The notes: a model not told the origin generated them from the letters alone. Positions 1-8,640 are shown, numbered from the stretch's first letter. The stretch is 64,000 bases of DNA from Arachidicoccus sp050436765 (GCF_050436765.1 NZ_JBNQGD010000199.1:15460-79459); one strand, 5' to 3'. Program-made: numbers and translations.

Positions 1-1813
1 TGAAGCCGTCAATCTTTGTGGTATCCTGGCCTTGTTTGGTCATTTTGAATGCATCATAAGCGATGGAAACGCCCCCAAAATCAGCCATATTTTCACCAGT
101 AGTCAACTGGCCGTTTACGTGCAGGCTATCCCAGACCGTAAAGCCATCATATAGCTTTTGAATTTGTTTTACTTTTTCGTCAAACTTGACTTTGTCTTGC
201 GCCGTCCACCAGTCGTGTATATTTCCATCTTTATCATATTGCGAACCTTGATCATCAAAACCATGAGTCATTTCATGACCTATCACCATTCCGATGGCTC
301 CGTAGTTAACGGCATCATCGGCATCTTTATCAAAGAATGGATATTGTAATATACCTGCCGGGAAATTAATCGTGTTGGTTGTAGGATCATAATAGGCATT
401 GATTGTAGGCGGTGTCATTGCCCACAAAGTTTTATCTACAGGTTTGCCTAATTGAGACATTTGAAAATCATAATCGTTTTGGTTGGCAGAAACAATATTG
501 TCAAAGAATTTTGTCTTATCAATATTTACTTTACTGTAATCGCGCCATTTAGTTGGATAACCAATTTTGCGAATAATTGCTTTTAGCTTTGCCTCAGCAA
601 TTACTTTGGTAGAGTCACTCATCCAGTCTAAATGCTGAATGCGGTTGCTAAATGCTTTGGTTAAATTACTTACCAATTCGTCCATCCTCTGTTTTGCTTC
701 AGGTGGAAAATATTTTTTTACATATAACTGCCCTAATAATTCGCCTAAATGTCTATCTGTAGCGCTAGCCATTAATTCAGTACGTGGTTTCTGAACTGTT
801 TGCCCGGTTAATACTTTAGAGTAATCAAACGCTGCATCTCTAAAAGGTTTGCTTAAAATGCCCGCGTAACTGCCTAAAACGTTTGCTTTTAAATAAATTT
901 TCCAGTCATTTATTGAAACAGATTTCAATAAACTATTTAACTTTTCGTAATAAGCAGGTTGCTCCATATCAATGGAATCTACCTTTGCTCCTAAATTGTT
1001 CAACAAACTGCTCCAACCAATATTGGGTTCTTTAGCGGCTAAAGACGCTACTGCCACCTTATTATAGTTTCCCTTTACGTCACGCAGTTGTACCCGTGTT
1101 TTATGTGATCCGGCGATCTCTCTTTCTATTCCGTAAACCAAGTTACTATTTTTTGTAGCAGTGGTCAGGTCACTTCCGGTAAGTGTGAACAATGCAGTGA
1201 GATAGTTCTTATAGGCATTTTGAATGGCCACAGTTGCACTATCTGTTTTAAAATAATAATCTCTATCCGGTAAACCTATACCAGTTTGATAGAAAGAGGC
1301 GATATTGATAGCACTGTGTTTTTGATCGGGACCAACGCCAAAAGAAATAATAGAACCATCGTTATTTTTTTGTTCATCAGCAACAAATTTCATCATCGAT
1401 GGGACATCAGTAATGGCATCAACTTTTGCGAGAATTGGTTTTACGGGTTCATAACCCAATTTGTCAATGGTGGTTGTATCTATGCCGGACGCATAGAAGT
1501 CTCCAACTTTTTGTTCAAGGCTGCCTTTTGTAGCATCATTTTTTTCCGCATTCTCTAAAAGCGTTTGTAAATTTTTACGTGTGTCGTCAGCTAGTTTATA
1601 GAAGCCACCAACCCCAGATTTATCGCCGGGAATTTTTACAGTGTCTAACCATTTACCATTAACAAATTGGTAAAAATTATCACCCGGTTTTACCGAACTA
1701 TCAATATATTTCGTTTCAATAAATTGCCGCTTGGTTGCCGCATTTTCATTACTGCATGCTGCCATGCCACATATTACTGATGTAGCCATCACAGTGAAAG
1801 TTAGCTTATTCAT
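1..1813 (-). CDS. M13 family metallopeptidase lipoprotein (C-terminus beyond window)
   Basis: Neprilysin/PepO-type zinc endopeptidase, expected to act in the periplasm or at the outer membrane. The reading frame is open for about 604 codons from an ATG at 1813 and runs off the left edge, so the last part (roughly 60-70 residues, judging from the paralogue at 36.4 kb) is missing. The N-terminus is a lipoprotein-type signal ending in MAAC near residue 20. The zinc motif HEMTH lies at about residues 513-517, followed by GENMADFGG, which carries the third zinc ligand (Glu). The motifs IGLPDRDYYF and LDWMSDSTK are family-typical. It has a paralogue in this window that is broken by a stop codon; this copy is uninterrupted as far as it can be read. 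Confidence 0.93.
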   Translation of the reverse strand, partial: MNKLTFTVMATSVICGMAACSNENAATKRQFIETKYIDSSVKPGDNFYQFVNGKWLDTVKIPGDKSGVGGFYKLADDTRKNLQTLLENAEKNDATKGSLEQKVGDFYASGIDTTTIDKLGYEPVKPILAKVDAITDVPSMMKFVADEQKNNDGSIISFGVGPDQKHSAINIASFYQTGIGLPDRDYYFKTDSATVAIQNAYKNYLTALFTLTGSDLTTATKNSNLVYGIEREIAGSHKTRVQLRDVKGNYNKVAVASLAAKEPNIGWSSLLNNLGAKVDSIDMEQPAYYEKLNSLLKSVSINDWKIYLKANVLGSYAGILSKPFRDAAFDYSKVLTGQTVQKPRTELMASATDRHLGELLGQLYVKKYFPPEAKQRMDELVSNLTKAFSNRIQHLDWMSDSTKVIAEAKLKAIIRKIGYPTKWRDYSKVNIDKTKFFDNIVSANQNDYDFQMSQLGKPVDKTLWAMTPPTINAYYDPTTNTINFPAGILQYPFFDKDADDAVNYGAIGMVIGHEMTHGFDDQGSQYDKDGNIHDWWTAQDKVKFDEKVKQIQKLYDGFTVWDSLHVNGQLTTGENMADFGGVSIAYDAFKMTKQGQDTTKIDGF

Positions 1814-2020
1814 ATTGTCTTTTTTGTGAAAATAATAAACAAGGTAAGTATATTTTTTTTCTATGTAAATAAAAAATGATGAATGGTAAAGAATAATCAT
1901 TTGTCGGCGTCAGGTGAACAAGAGGCGAGCGAAGTCATCTGATTATTTATACAGGAAGTCCACAATCGTCGTTTCCCTATCTTATAATAAGGAAGGACCA
2001 GTACAAAAAAATAACACCCT

Positions 2021-2311
2021 TTACTTAACCAAAAAATCCCATTCCGGATGCTTCTTCAGGTAAGCTATCACATAAGGACAAAATGGGATTATCGAAAATT
2101 TATTTTCTTTCATAAACATAAATACTTTTTCGACTAAGGCCGCCGCAACACCCATCCCTTCCAGTGTTTCTGGTACTTCTGTATGAATAAGAACGTAAGC
2201 ATTTTCTTTTTTTCTATATTCTAAAAACGCCATTTCATTTTCTACATCTAATTCAAACCTTTGGTCATCAATGTTATTTTTTAGCACTAATTGTTGATAA
2301 GATTCTTTCAT
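2021..2311 (-). CDS. Small GNAT-fold N-acetyltransferase (Acetyltransf_CG type)
   Basis: A 96-residue protein that matches the short single-domain acetyltransferase family (GCN5-related, PF14542 type). The acetyl-CoA binding loop is visible in LEGMGVAAALVEKVF (about residues 50-65), followed by the family-typical tail with CPYV and YLKKHPEW. Such proteins are predicted acetyl-CoA-dependent transferases; their substrates are generally unknown. The start lies only 5 bp downstream of the stop of the upstream pirin gene, so it is probably the last gene of the four-gene run that begins at 4538. Length and start agree with the family. Confidence 0.85.
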   Translation of the reverse strand: MKESYQQLVLKNNIDDQRFELDVENEMAFLEYRKKENAYVLIHTEVPETLEGMGVAAALVEKVFMFMKENKFSIIPFCPYVIAYLKKHPEWDFLVK

Positions 2312-2316
2312 GAGTA

Positions 2317-3171
2317 TTAAAAATTTAGCGTACCGAAAACACCGTTTTTATAATCTTCCATCGCTTGCGAAATTTCTTCCTGTGAATTCATTACAAAATT
2401 ATCTTTGGCTGCTACAGGCTCTAAGATTGGTTCGGCGCAAAGAAACAAAATTTGCGCATCTTCTTCGGCAGATAAAATTATCTCATCGTTTTCTTTTTCA
2501 AAGATTAATAAATTATGTGCTTCAATCGTTTCGCAATTAATCAATATTTTCCCTTTAATGATGTACAACAACGCCCAATAATTAGGTATAGCATTGAGTT
2601 GTATACGTGCACCCTTCGCCACTTCACCAATAAGAGAGATAATTGGCGTAATACTTTTTAAGGGGCCCTCGAAGCCATAATACCTGCCGCTTGCAAGCCG
2701 CAGTTCTACACCATTCTGCTGTACTGCTTTGGGCAGTGTCTCTTTTTTTGCAGATTGATAGGAGGGAGCATCCCACTTATTTTTGGCAGGCACATTTACC
2801 CAAAGCTGGAGCAACTCTTGGGTACCGCCTTTTTCCAGTAACGCTGGCGAGGGTCCTTCGCTATGCAACAAACCTTTCCCCGCAAACATCCATTGTACGT
2901 CGCCGGCATTGATTGTCTCTTCATGACCGGCATTATCTTTATGGTAGCCGGATCCCTGCAGTTGAAATGTAACCGGTGCAAAGCCACGATGTGGATGCGG
3001 ATGTATTCTTAATTGCTGACCGGCTTCTATTATATCCGGCCCTAAATGGTGTAAGACGATAAAAGGATTGGCAAATCTAAAATCCTTATGTGGCAATGGC
3101 TGCAGGACTTTTTCTTCAGGCGTTATATGTTTTTCGCGTCCATCGAGTATATAAGTTATCTTCTTTTTCAT
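2317..3171 (-). CDS. Pirin family protein (copy 1)
   Basis: A bicupin protein of 284 residues. The N-terminal cupin carries the likely metal ligands His59 and His61 (in HPHRGF) and His103 and Glu105 (in LLHSEG); the C-terminal half is the less conserved pirin_C cupin. Bacterial pirins are metal-dependent, and some have quercetin dioxygenase activity or regulatory roles; the substrate here is unknown. It lies 103 bp after a second pirin gene (3275-4144) and 5 bp before a GNAT gene, all on the minus strand. The two pirins share architecture and a similar C-terminal ending (MNTQ/MNSQ-EEI...NGxFG), consistent with an old tandem duplication. Confidence 0.92.
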   Translation of the reverse strand: MKKKITYILDGREKHITPEEKVLQPLPHKDFRFANPFIVLHHLGPDIIEAGQQLRIHPHPHRGFAPVTFQLQGSGYHKDNAGHEETINAGDVQWMFAGKGLLHSEGPSPALLEKGGTQELLQLWVNVPAKNKWDAPSYQSAKKETLPKAVQQNGVELRLASGRYYGFEGPLKSITPIISLIGEVAKGARIQLNAIPNYWALLYIIKGKILINCETIEAHNLLIFEKENDEIILSAEEDAQILFLCAEPILEPVAAKDNFVMNSQEEISQAMEDYKNGVFGTLNF

Positions 3172-3274
3172 GGAATGGGTGGTAAATTATAAACGGTAAA
3201 TAAAAAATAAATAGAAAAATAAGCAATAAAGCGCAGATACACAATTACGCAATTGGTATCCGCACTTCATTGTT

Positions 3275-4144
3275 TTAATCCAAATAGCCAAATTTGCCAT
3301 TCTGAAAATCGTTGATTGCTTCCAATATTTCTTGTTGCGTATTCATTACAAATGGGCCGTAGCTTGCAATAGGTTCATCTATCGGCTCACCGCTCATTAC
3401 CAGTAATACGGTATTTTCCAGGGCCTTTATAGAAATTCCTTCTCCGTCATTCTTAAATAAAACGAAACTATGCTCCTTCACTTTTTCTTCATTTATGACA
3501 GCACTTCCATTGATTACTAAAATAGCTGTGTTGAAAGTTTCAGGCAATGAAAATGCAGTTTGACCGCCTTCTTTCAATTTTATGTCAAATAGATTTACCG
3601 GGGTAAAAGTTTTTGCAGCACCTTTTGTTCCATTAAAATCACCGGCTATAACATTTACTATACCTGCATTATCCGGCAAATCCACCGTTGCAATCTCTTC
3701 TTTTGTAATACCTTGATAGTGTGCTGAAACTGATTTGTCTTTCTTCGGTAAATTTACCCAAAGTTGCACCATTTCAAAAGGGCCACCTTTTTTAGAAAAA
3801 TTTTCTTCATGAAATTCTTTGTGCAACACACCCGCACCGGCTGTCATCCATTGCACATCTCCTGGATTGATTACGCCGCTATTGCCTGCACTATCCTGAT
3901 GTGCTACGCTACCTTTGTACGCAATGGTCACTGTTTCAAAGCCTTTATGAGGATGAACATCTACACCGCGCACGTGATCGGAAGGTCCGAAATCGTAAGC
4001 AGCATTAAAATCAAGCATTAAAAAGGGGCTAATCCTTCGTTGCACAATATTGGCTCCAGGTATAAAATTAAATACACGAAACCCGTCGCCTACCATTCCG
4101 GGTCTTTCGGGGCGGGCTATTATTCTTTCAATCGATTTTTTCAT
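3275..4144 (-). CDS. Pirin family protein (copy 2)
   Basis: A 289-residue pirin, closer to the canonical family than its neighbour. It begins RPERPGMVGDGF and contains VHPHKGFETVT with ligands His64 and His66, and VLHKEF with His108 and Glu110, giving the complete 3-His/1-Glu metal site. A pirin_C cupin occupies the C-terminal half. It starts 22 bp after the stop of the small receiver-like gene (4167-4538), and so probably shares its promoter. The function is inferred only at family level: a metal-binding cupin, possibly redox-linked or dioxygenase. Confidence 0.93.
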   Translation of the reverse strand: MKKSIERIIARPERPGMVGDGFRVFNFIPGANIVQRRISPFLMLDFNAAYDFGPSDHVRGVDVHPHKGFETVTIAYKGSVAHQDSAGNSGVINPGDVQWMTAGAGVLHKEFHEENFSKKGGPFEMVQLWVNLPKKDKSVSAHYQGITKEEIATVDLPDNAGIVNVIAGDFNGTKGAAKTFTPVNLFDIKLKEGGQTAFSLPETFNTAILVINGSAVINEEKVKEHSFVLFKNDGEGISIKALENTVLLVMSGEPIDEPIASYGPFVMNTQQEILEAINDFQNGKFGYLD

Positions 4145-4166
4145 ATTAACTTCTTTTTTATGTTTC

Positions 4167-4538
4167 TTAATTCATTGATATATTATATACGATGTTTTTA
4201 AATGCATCATCCTTAATGGAAAACCTATTAGATTTCTGCAATTTTTGCCTATTCAGCCTTACAGCTATTTCCTTCTCAATCGACTCTACATTTTCGTGTT
4301 TCAAAAAAAGGATATCCTCATGCAATATATTACCAATCTTACGTAGTTTATTTTCGTCAATTACCGCCACATCTTTTGTAATAATGATTAAATCAAATCT
4401 CTGTTGATGCATGCATTCAATTGCTTTTTCGGCATCTAATAGCACTACAATTTCCCATCTCTTTTGCAAACGAAGTGCATTGAAGATCTCTTTCGCAGCT
4501 TTTTCTTCTTTTCCAAAAATCATAATTTGCGTTTGCAT
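4167..4538 (-). CDS. Receiver-like (REC-fold) orphan protein lacking the phosphoacceptor Asp
   Basis: A 123-residue single-domain protein whose layout resembles a response-regulator receiver. It has an early QIMIFGKEEKAAKEIF strand/helix, then a FDLIII strand, then DILFLKHENVESIEKEI. In a true receiver the FDLIII strand is followed by Asp; here residue 54 is Thr, so canonical phosphorylation is unlikely. I chose the ATG at 4538 over an upstream in-frame ATG at 4616 because a -7 element lies 22-29 bp upstream of 4538 and would leave the longer form untranscribed. It heads an operon with two pirins and a GNAT. The fold call is by eye and moderately secure. Confidence 0.6.
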   Translation of the reverse strand: MQTQIMIFGKEEKAAKEIFNALRLQKRWEIVVLLDAEKAIECMHQQRFDLIIITKDVAVIDENKLRKIGNILHEDILFLKHENVESIEKEIAVRLNRQKLQKSNRFSIKDDAFKNIVYNISMN

Positions 4539-4559
4539 TGTATTTCCATTTTTATTACG

Positions 4560-4567
4560 CAAAATTA
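4560..4567 (-). promoter_or_regulatory. -7 promoter element TAATTTTG for the receiver-like/pirin operon
   Basis: Reads TAATTTTG on the minus strand, matching the Bacteroidota consensus TAnnTTTG and followed by GC. It sits 21 bp upstream of the ATG at 4538. I see no well-placed TTG at -33. Confidence 0.55.
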
Positions 4568-4862
4568 CAAAGCACATAACCCATAAAAAATAATGTAGAT
4601 TAAGCGTATCCGGCACCTATTTAGATGCTTTGCTTTTTAATCTTGCGTACCAGCTAAAAATGATATTTTTTGTTAAAATAGCCTTGAGCAAACCGGCGTT
4701 CTCGGAGAATTACAAAAAAGCAGCTTAAGCAATAAGTCACCATACAATTGTTTTTAAACAATAGCTTTAACGTTTTCTGCTATGGAAAATCAATCATTTT
4801 CGGATGAAGCCCTAATTCTAAACGACTAAACCGGAAGTATAGTTAATTATCTTAAAAGAATT

Positions 4863-5861
4863 CTACAAGTTTATCAAAAAATGCATGGTATCTACGCCAT
4901 CGGCGTAATCATATAAAGATGGTTGTTGGCTACTGCCGAATGGAATATTTGTCGATGAAATGATGCATTGTACATCTTCATTAGCTTTTAGTGAACCAAC
5001 CAATTCTTCTTTATTTGTATAGAAAGAATAATTTACTTGGCTGATAGGCGAGAATAGAGAATCGTTTTCTAAGAGAAGTAGGGAGTTGCTGCTCATATAA
5101 AATTTATTACTCAACAGCAAGATGGCCAACTGATAATCGTAGTTATGTTTGTATTTATGAAAATCTAAATAATATTCGTATTGCTTCAAAACATTAATCA
5201 TTGGAACAAAATCGTAATTTTCAGGAACAAATATTTTCGTTACGTTTCGGCATCCCAAACCAAAATATTGCATCAAATCTTTACACAATAATTCCAATTC
5301 CTCCTTTGATTCATCACCGTTGATAATAGCTGCAGAAGTACGATTGCGGCGAATAATGCTTGGGTATTTCTGAAAATAAAATTCAAAATATCGGCTTGAA
5401 TTATTACTACCTGTTGCTATATAGGCATCACAACCCTTTAAATGAAGAGCAAAAGAAACATAAGCGGCAGCTTCGTCATTCCATTCGATTAATTTATCTA
5501 CCAAGAAAGGTAATAATAGCTCATCCTTGGAAGACAATTTTATAGTCTGCCGATGACCGGAAACAAACACGCATAAAAAATCATGAAAACCTACCATAGG
5601 AATATTTCCCGCCATTACTATTCCTATATTCTGAGGTGTGTTTTGTTGAGCAGGCAGTCTATAGTTCTCTGCCCAATTGGTTAACGAATCCTTTTGCAAA
5701 AACCCGGAGGCAATCGACTCGCAAGCCAAATCTATAAACTCCGGCGCAAACCAGGCATTCATAGTAAAAGCCTTTTGTTTAATTGCTTTCCACTCATCGT
5801 TGTTTTCCAACAAATAATTGCCTAATTTTGCCAACAGATTTATCCTTTGCTCCAAATTCAT
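4863..5861 (-). CDS. Acyl-CoA reductase (LuxC-like fold)
   Basis: A 332-residue protein of the LuxC/acyl-CoA reductase family (PF05893 type). It would reduce an acyl-CoA to the aldehyde with NAD(P)H through a thioester on an active-site Cys; FGLGCRNVTK near residue 200 holds a plausible nucleophile. Other family-like stretches are GIVMAGNIPMVGFHD (nucleotide-binding region) and IRRNRTSAAI. It diverges from a dicluster ferredoxin gene, with 57 bp between the two starts, and this arrangement recurs in Bacteroidota. No luciferase or LuxD-like partner is present, so a role in light production is unlikely. The physiological acyl substrate is unknown. Confidence 0.82.
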   Translation of the reverse strand: MNLEQRINLLAKLGNYLLENNDEWKAIKQKAFTMNAWFAPEFIDLACESIASGFLQKDSLTNWAENYRLPAQQNTPQNIGIVMAGNIPMVGFHDFLCVFVSGHRQTIKLSSKDELLLPFLVDKLIEWNDEAAAYVSFALHLKGCDAYIATGSNNSSRYFEFYFQKYPSIIRRNRTSAAIINGDESKEELELLCKDLMQYFGLGCRNVTKIFVPENYDFVPMINVLKQYEYYLDFHKYKHNYDYQLAILLLSNKFYMSSNSLLLLENDSLFSPISQVNYSFYTNKEELVGSLKANEDVQCIISSTNIPFGSSQQPSLYDYADGVDTMHFLINL

Positions 5862-5868
5862 GGTGATG

Positions 5869-5886
5869 TAATTTTGCGCAAAATTA
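5869..5886. promoter_or_regulatory. Perfect 18-bp palindrome made of two opposed -7 elements (divergent promoter)
   Basis: TAATTTTGCGCAAAATTA is self-complementary. Each strand reads TAATTTTG, a match to TAnnTTTG: 5869-5876 on plus, toward the ferredoxin, and 5886-5879 on minus, toward the reductase. On plus, TTTG at 5846-5849 provides a -33 element at exactly 19 bp spacing; it lies inside the first codons of the reductase. On minus, CAA at 5909-5911 gives a TTG at about 22 bp. The two promoters overlap and probably cannot be occupied together. Confidence 0.65.
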
Positions 5887-5918
5887 TTCTAAAAAAGTAA
5901 AAGTTATACAATAAAGAT

Positions 5919-6266
5919 ATGGCAATTAAAATAACAGACGAGTGCATTAACTGTGGTGCTTGTGAACCAGAATGCCCCAATAACGCCATCTACGAAGGTG
6001 GTGTAGACTGGGCGATGAAAGATGGAACTTCTCTCAGTGGCGATTATACGTTGATGAATGGTGATGTGGTCGATGCCGACAAACGTTTTGAACCCATCAG
6101 TAACGATGTATATTATATCGTTCCCGATAAATGTACCGAGTGTCAAGGGTTTCATGAAGAACCTCAATGTGCGGCTGTATGCCCTGTAGATTGCTGTGTT
6201 CCTGACGAAATGTACAAAGAAACCATAGAGGAACTATTACAGAAAAAGGAGAAATTACACTTGTAG
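5919..6266 (+). CDS. 2x[4Fe-4S] ferredoxin (YfhL/Alvin type)
   Basis: A 115-residue soluble electron carrier. Cluster one uses C9, C12, C15 and C19 (CxxCxxCxxxCP). Cluster two uses C72, C75, C84 and C88, with the 8-residue loop between the second and third Cys that marks Allochromatium-type dicluster ferredoxins; two more Cys follow at 92-93. Such ferredoxins run at low potential and donate electrons to biosynthetic reductases. It diverges from an acyl-CoA reductase across a shared palindromic promoter, which suggests linked expression rather than a proven redox partnership. A rho-independent terminator follows 22 bp after the stop. Confidence 0.95.
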   Translation: MAIKITDECINCGACEPECPNNAIYEGGVDWAMKDGTSLSGDYTLMNGDVVDADKRFEPISNDVYYIVPDKCTECQGFHEEPQCAAVCPVDCCVPDEMYKETIEELLQKKEKLHL

Positions 6267-6288
6267 TCTACCGTTTTTTTAAAAAAGG

Positions 6289-6314
6289 AACCGGGAGATT
6301 CTTCCGGTTTTTTT
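6289..6314 (+). terminator. Rho-independent terminator after the ferredoxin gene
   Basis: Stem AACCGG (6289-6294) pairs with CCGGTT (6304-6309) around a 9-nt loop and runs into a T tract. Confidence 0.7.
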
Positions 6315-6575
6315 ATTTAGCAGTCGACTCATTATATATTTAGATGCTGTAACTGCAATAACTCGGATGTTTAACTCATTGATTTTCATTCTATTTTTGA
6401 AATTTCTTTGTTTTGGATAAGGTATTTTTTTGTAATGGAGTGTTTACTTAGAATAACCAAGGCGAAATGGCGTTATGACCATATGGTAAATGATCTTCCA
6501 TGACTCTTTTTTACCTTTATTAGCTATTATTCCCTTTCCTTTGGCCAAGCAGTATTAAAGCTGTAGCCGATAGAA

Positions 6576-6608
6576 GTAACCTCCTACCGCGGGCGGTCAA
6601 GAGGCTAC
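6576..6608 (+). other. Strong hairpin in the 443-bp ferredoxin-TetR intergenic region
   Basis: GTAACCTC (6576-6583) pairs with GAGGCTAC (6601-6608) with one mismatch, and ACC/GGT close a GC-rich inner part (ACCGC...GCGGT). It is followed by CTTTCTTCTTATTT, so it may be a weak terminator. Apart from this, the ferredoxin terminator and the TetR promoter, I see no gene in 6267-6709. Confidence 0.4.
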
Positions 6609-6661
6609 CCTTTCTTCTTATTTAAGGACCAAATATTCGTTTTACTAAGAATTTTAATTTA

Positions 6662-6693
6662 TTTGTCTACCTACTAATAGGTTTGTATATTTG
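6662..6693 (+). promoter_or_regulatory. TetR promoter with embedded operator-like inverted repeat
   Basis: TTTG (6662-6665) and TATATTTG (6686-6693) form a -33/-7 pair at 20 bp spacing, ending 16 bp before the ATG at 6710. Between them lies the inverted repeat ACCTA-CTAA-TAGGT (6669-6682), which is the place and size expected for an autoregulatory TetR-family operator. That the encoded TetR binds it is inference. Confidence 0.6.
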
Positions 6694-6709
6694 CAGTAAG
6701 CTTACGCAA

Positions 6710-7264
6710 ATGACTACAAGAGAACAAATAATACAATCGGCAGATAAACTTATAAGAGAAAAGGGATACAATGCGTTTAGTTTTTCTGATATTTCTAATG
6801 TCGTTGGAATAAAGAAAGCTTCTATTCACTATCATTTTCCTCAAAAATCAGATTTAGGAACGGCTGTAATTAATGAACATATCCTTGGCCTTAAGAATAC
6901 TATTAACAAGTATAAAGGCAAAAGCCCTGTCGAGAAATTTGAAAAATTTATTTCTGTTTATTCGGAAGCAAAAACTGAAAATAAAATCTGCATAGTGGGT
7001 TCGGTTGCATCCGACCTCAATACCATTGAAGAAAATATGAAAAGCAAGATTAAAGAGTTTACCAACTTGGTGTTAGATTGGGTAACTTTCTTTTTAGAAG
7101 AAGGAAGAGAAAGGAATGTTTTCTATTTTGGAGGGGAAGGCCGCGATAAGGCGTTAATGATTATTACCAATATGCTTGCAATCGTTCAGTTATCCAGAGT
7201 CACAGGCGAAAAGGATTTTAAGATTGTGACAAGTAAAATCAAAGAAGATTTGCTGAAAAAATAA
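6710..7264 (+). CDS. TetR/AcrR family transcriptional regulator
   Basis: A 184-residue repressor-type regulator. An N-terminal helix-turn-helix spans about residues 6-50, with AFSFSDISNVVGIKKASIHYHFPQK in two pieces typical of TetR_N; the rest is a helical ligand/dimer domain with no ligand evident. I chose the ATG at 6710 over an in-frame ATG at 6683, because the latter lies between the -33 and -7 promoter elements. An inverted repeat inside its own promoter points to autorepression. A FabF paralogue follows after 117 bp on the same strand and is a candidate target. This intergenic gap holds a second long inverted repeat. Confidence 0.9.
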   Translation: MTTREQIIQSADKLIREKGYNAFSFSDISNVVGIKKASIHYHFPQKSDLGTAVINEHILGLKNTINKYKGKSPVEKFEKFISVYSEAKTENKICIVGSVASDLNTIEENMKSKIKEFTNLVLDWVTFFLEEGRERNVFYFGGEGRDKALMIITNMLAIVQLSRVTGEKDFKIVTSKIKEDLLKK

Positions 7265-7282
7265 CCTAAGAACCTCTTAGAA

Positions 7283-7331
7283 TTGTCAGCATCCTTTACT
7301 GGCAACGATGCGAAATATGGAATGCTGACAA
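7283..7331 (+). other. Long inverted repeat between tetR and the fabF paralogue
   Basis: TTGTCAGCAT (7283-7292) and ATGCTGACAA (7322-7331) are perfectly complementary over 10 bp. CC/GG extend the stem after a single bulged A. The loop is about 25 nt. No T tract follows, so it is not a standard terminator; it could be a leader hairpin of the fabF transcript or a second protein-binding site. Confidence 0.5.
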
Positions 7332-7381
7332 AAGCAAACCGACGGTCAAAGGACTTACGAATTTAAATTAGTAAAAAATAG

Positions 7382-8626
7382 ATGAAAAGAGTTGTAATTA
7401 CAGGGCTTGGCGCGATCACGCCTTTAGGAAATAATGTAAAAAGCTTTTGGCAGTCACTTATTACCGGGACGAGTGGAGCAAATCTTATTACCAAATTTGA
7501 TACCGAAAACTTCAAAACAAAATTTGCTTGTGAAGTAAATGATTTTAATCCTTTAGCGACCATCGACAAGACAGAGCTGAGGAAATATGATTTATACACT
7601 CAGTATGCGTTGGCTTCCGTTCACGAAGCAGTAGCAAATGCTGAAATCAATTTTGAGAAGTTAAATAAAGACAGGATTGGAGTAATATGGGCATCTGGCG
7701 ACGGCGGTGTTTCAACATTTGAAGAACAATTAAAAGAATATTATACTGGTAATGGAATACCACGTTTCAGCCCGTATTTTATTCCGAAAAGAATTATCAA
7801 CATCGCTTCTGGTATTATTTCTATTAAATATGGTTTGCGAGGTGTAAACTTTACTACCGTTGCGGCCTGTTCTGGGAGCAATACTTCTATTATTGATGCA
7901 TTTAATTATATCCGTTGGGGAAAAGCAGATATGATGATTACAGGCGGATCTGAAGCATCGATCACACCAAGTTCTATTGGAGGATTTAATGCTGCGAAAG
8001 CAATGTCCACCAACAATGATAATTATAAGCACGCGTCCAAACCCTTTGATATTGATAGAGACGGCTTTGTTTTGGGGGAAGGGGCGGGAGCTATTATCTT
8101 AGAAAATTACGAACACGCAATTAAACGTAATGCGCCAATCATTGCGGAAATTGTAGGCGGAGGATTGGCCGCCGATGCCTATCATATCACAGGAACCCAT
8201 CCCGAAGGTGCAGGCGCAATATTGGGAATGTCGTTGGCACTAGAAGAAGCAGAAATTACAGCAAATGAAATTGACTATATTAATTTGCACGCAACCTCTA
8301 CACCTACAGGAGATTTAAGTGAGCTGTTAGCCCTAGATGCTGTTTTTGGTGTAAGAGAAACCCTTTCGATCAGTGCTACCAAATCTATGACCGGACATCT
8401 GTTGGGAGCTGCCGGGGCAATTGAAGCGATTGCTTGTATCAAAGCCATAGAAGAGGGGATTGTTCCCCCGACAATAAATACCAGAAATGTCGAACCGGAA
8501 TTTGCAGATAAATTCGATTTTACTTTAGGCGCATCAAAATCTAAAACCATCAACTATGCATTGAGCAATACATTTGGCTTTGGTGGCCATATTGGTTGTT
8601 CAATTTTCAAGAAGTTTTCAAATTAA
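7382..8626 (+). CDS. fabF: Beta-ketoacyl-ACP synthase II family protein
   Basis: A 414-residue condensing enzyme that elongates acyl-ACP with malonyl-ACP in the cytosol. The Cys-His-His triad is complete: Cys163 in TTVAACSGS, a His in NLHATSTPTGD, and a His in KSMTGHLLGAAG. The nucleophile context AACSGSNTS differs from the TACATG usual in housekeeping FabF, so this is probably a specialised paralogue rather than the main fatty-acid elongase. No acp, fabG or other fatty-acid gene is adjacent. The gene upstream is a TetR regulator, which fits regulated lipid or aryl-chain synthesis, but this is inference. The ATG start follows AAAAAATAG with no clear SD, as is usual in this phylum. Confidence 0.88.
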   Translation: MKRVVITGLGAITPLGNNVKSFWQSLITGTSGANLITKFDTENFKTKFACEVNDFNPLATIDKTELRKYDLYTQYALASVHEAVANAEINFEKLNKDRIGVIWASGDGGVSTFEEQLKEYYTGNGIPRFSPYFIPKRIINIASGIISIKYGLRGVNFTTVAACSGSNTSIIDAFNYIRWGKADMMITGGSEASITPSSIGGFNAAKAMSTNNDNYKHASKPFDIDRDGFVLGEGAGAIILENYEHAIKRNAPIIAEIVGGGLAADAYHITGTHPEGAGAILGMSLALEEAEITANEIDYINLHATSTPTGDLSELLALDAVFGVRETLSISATKSMTGHLLGAAGAIEAIACIKAIEEGIVPPTINTRNVEPEFADKFDFTLGASKSKTINYALSNTFGFGGHIGCSIFKKFSN

Positions 8627-8640
8627 TTTATAAAGGTGAA

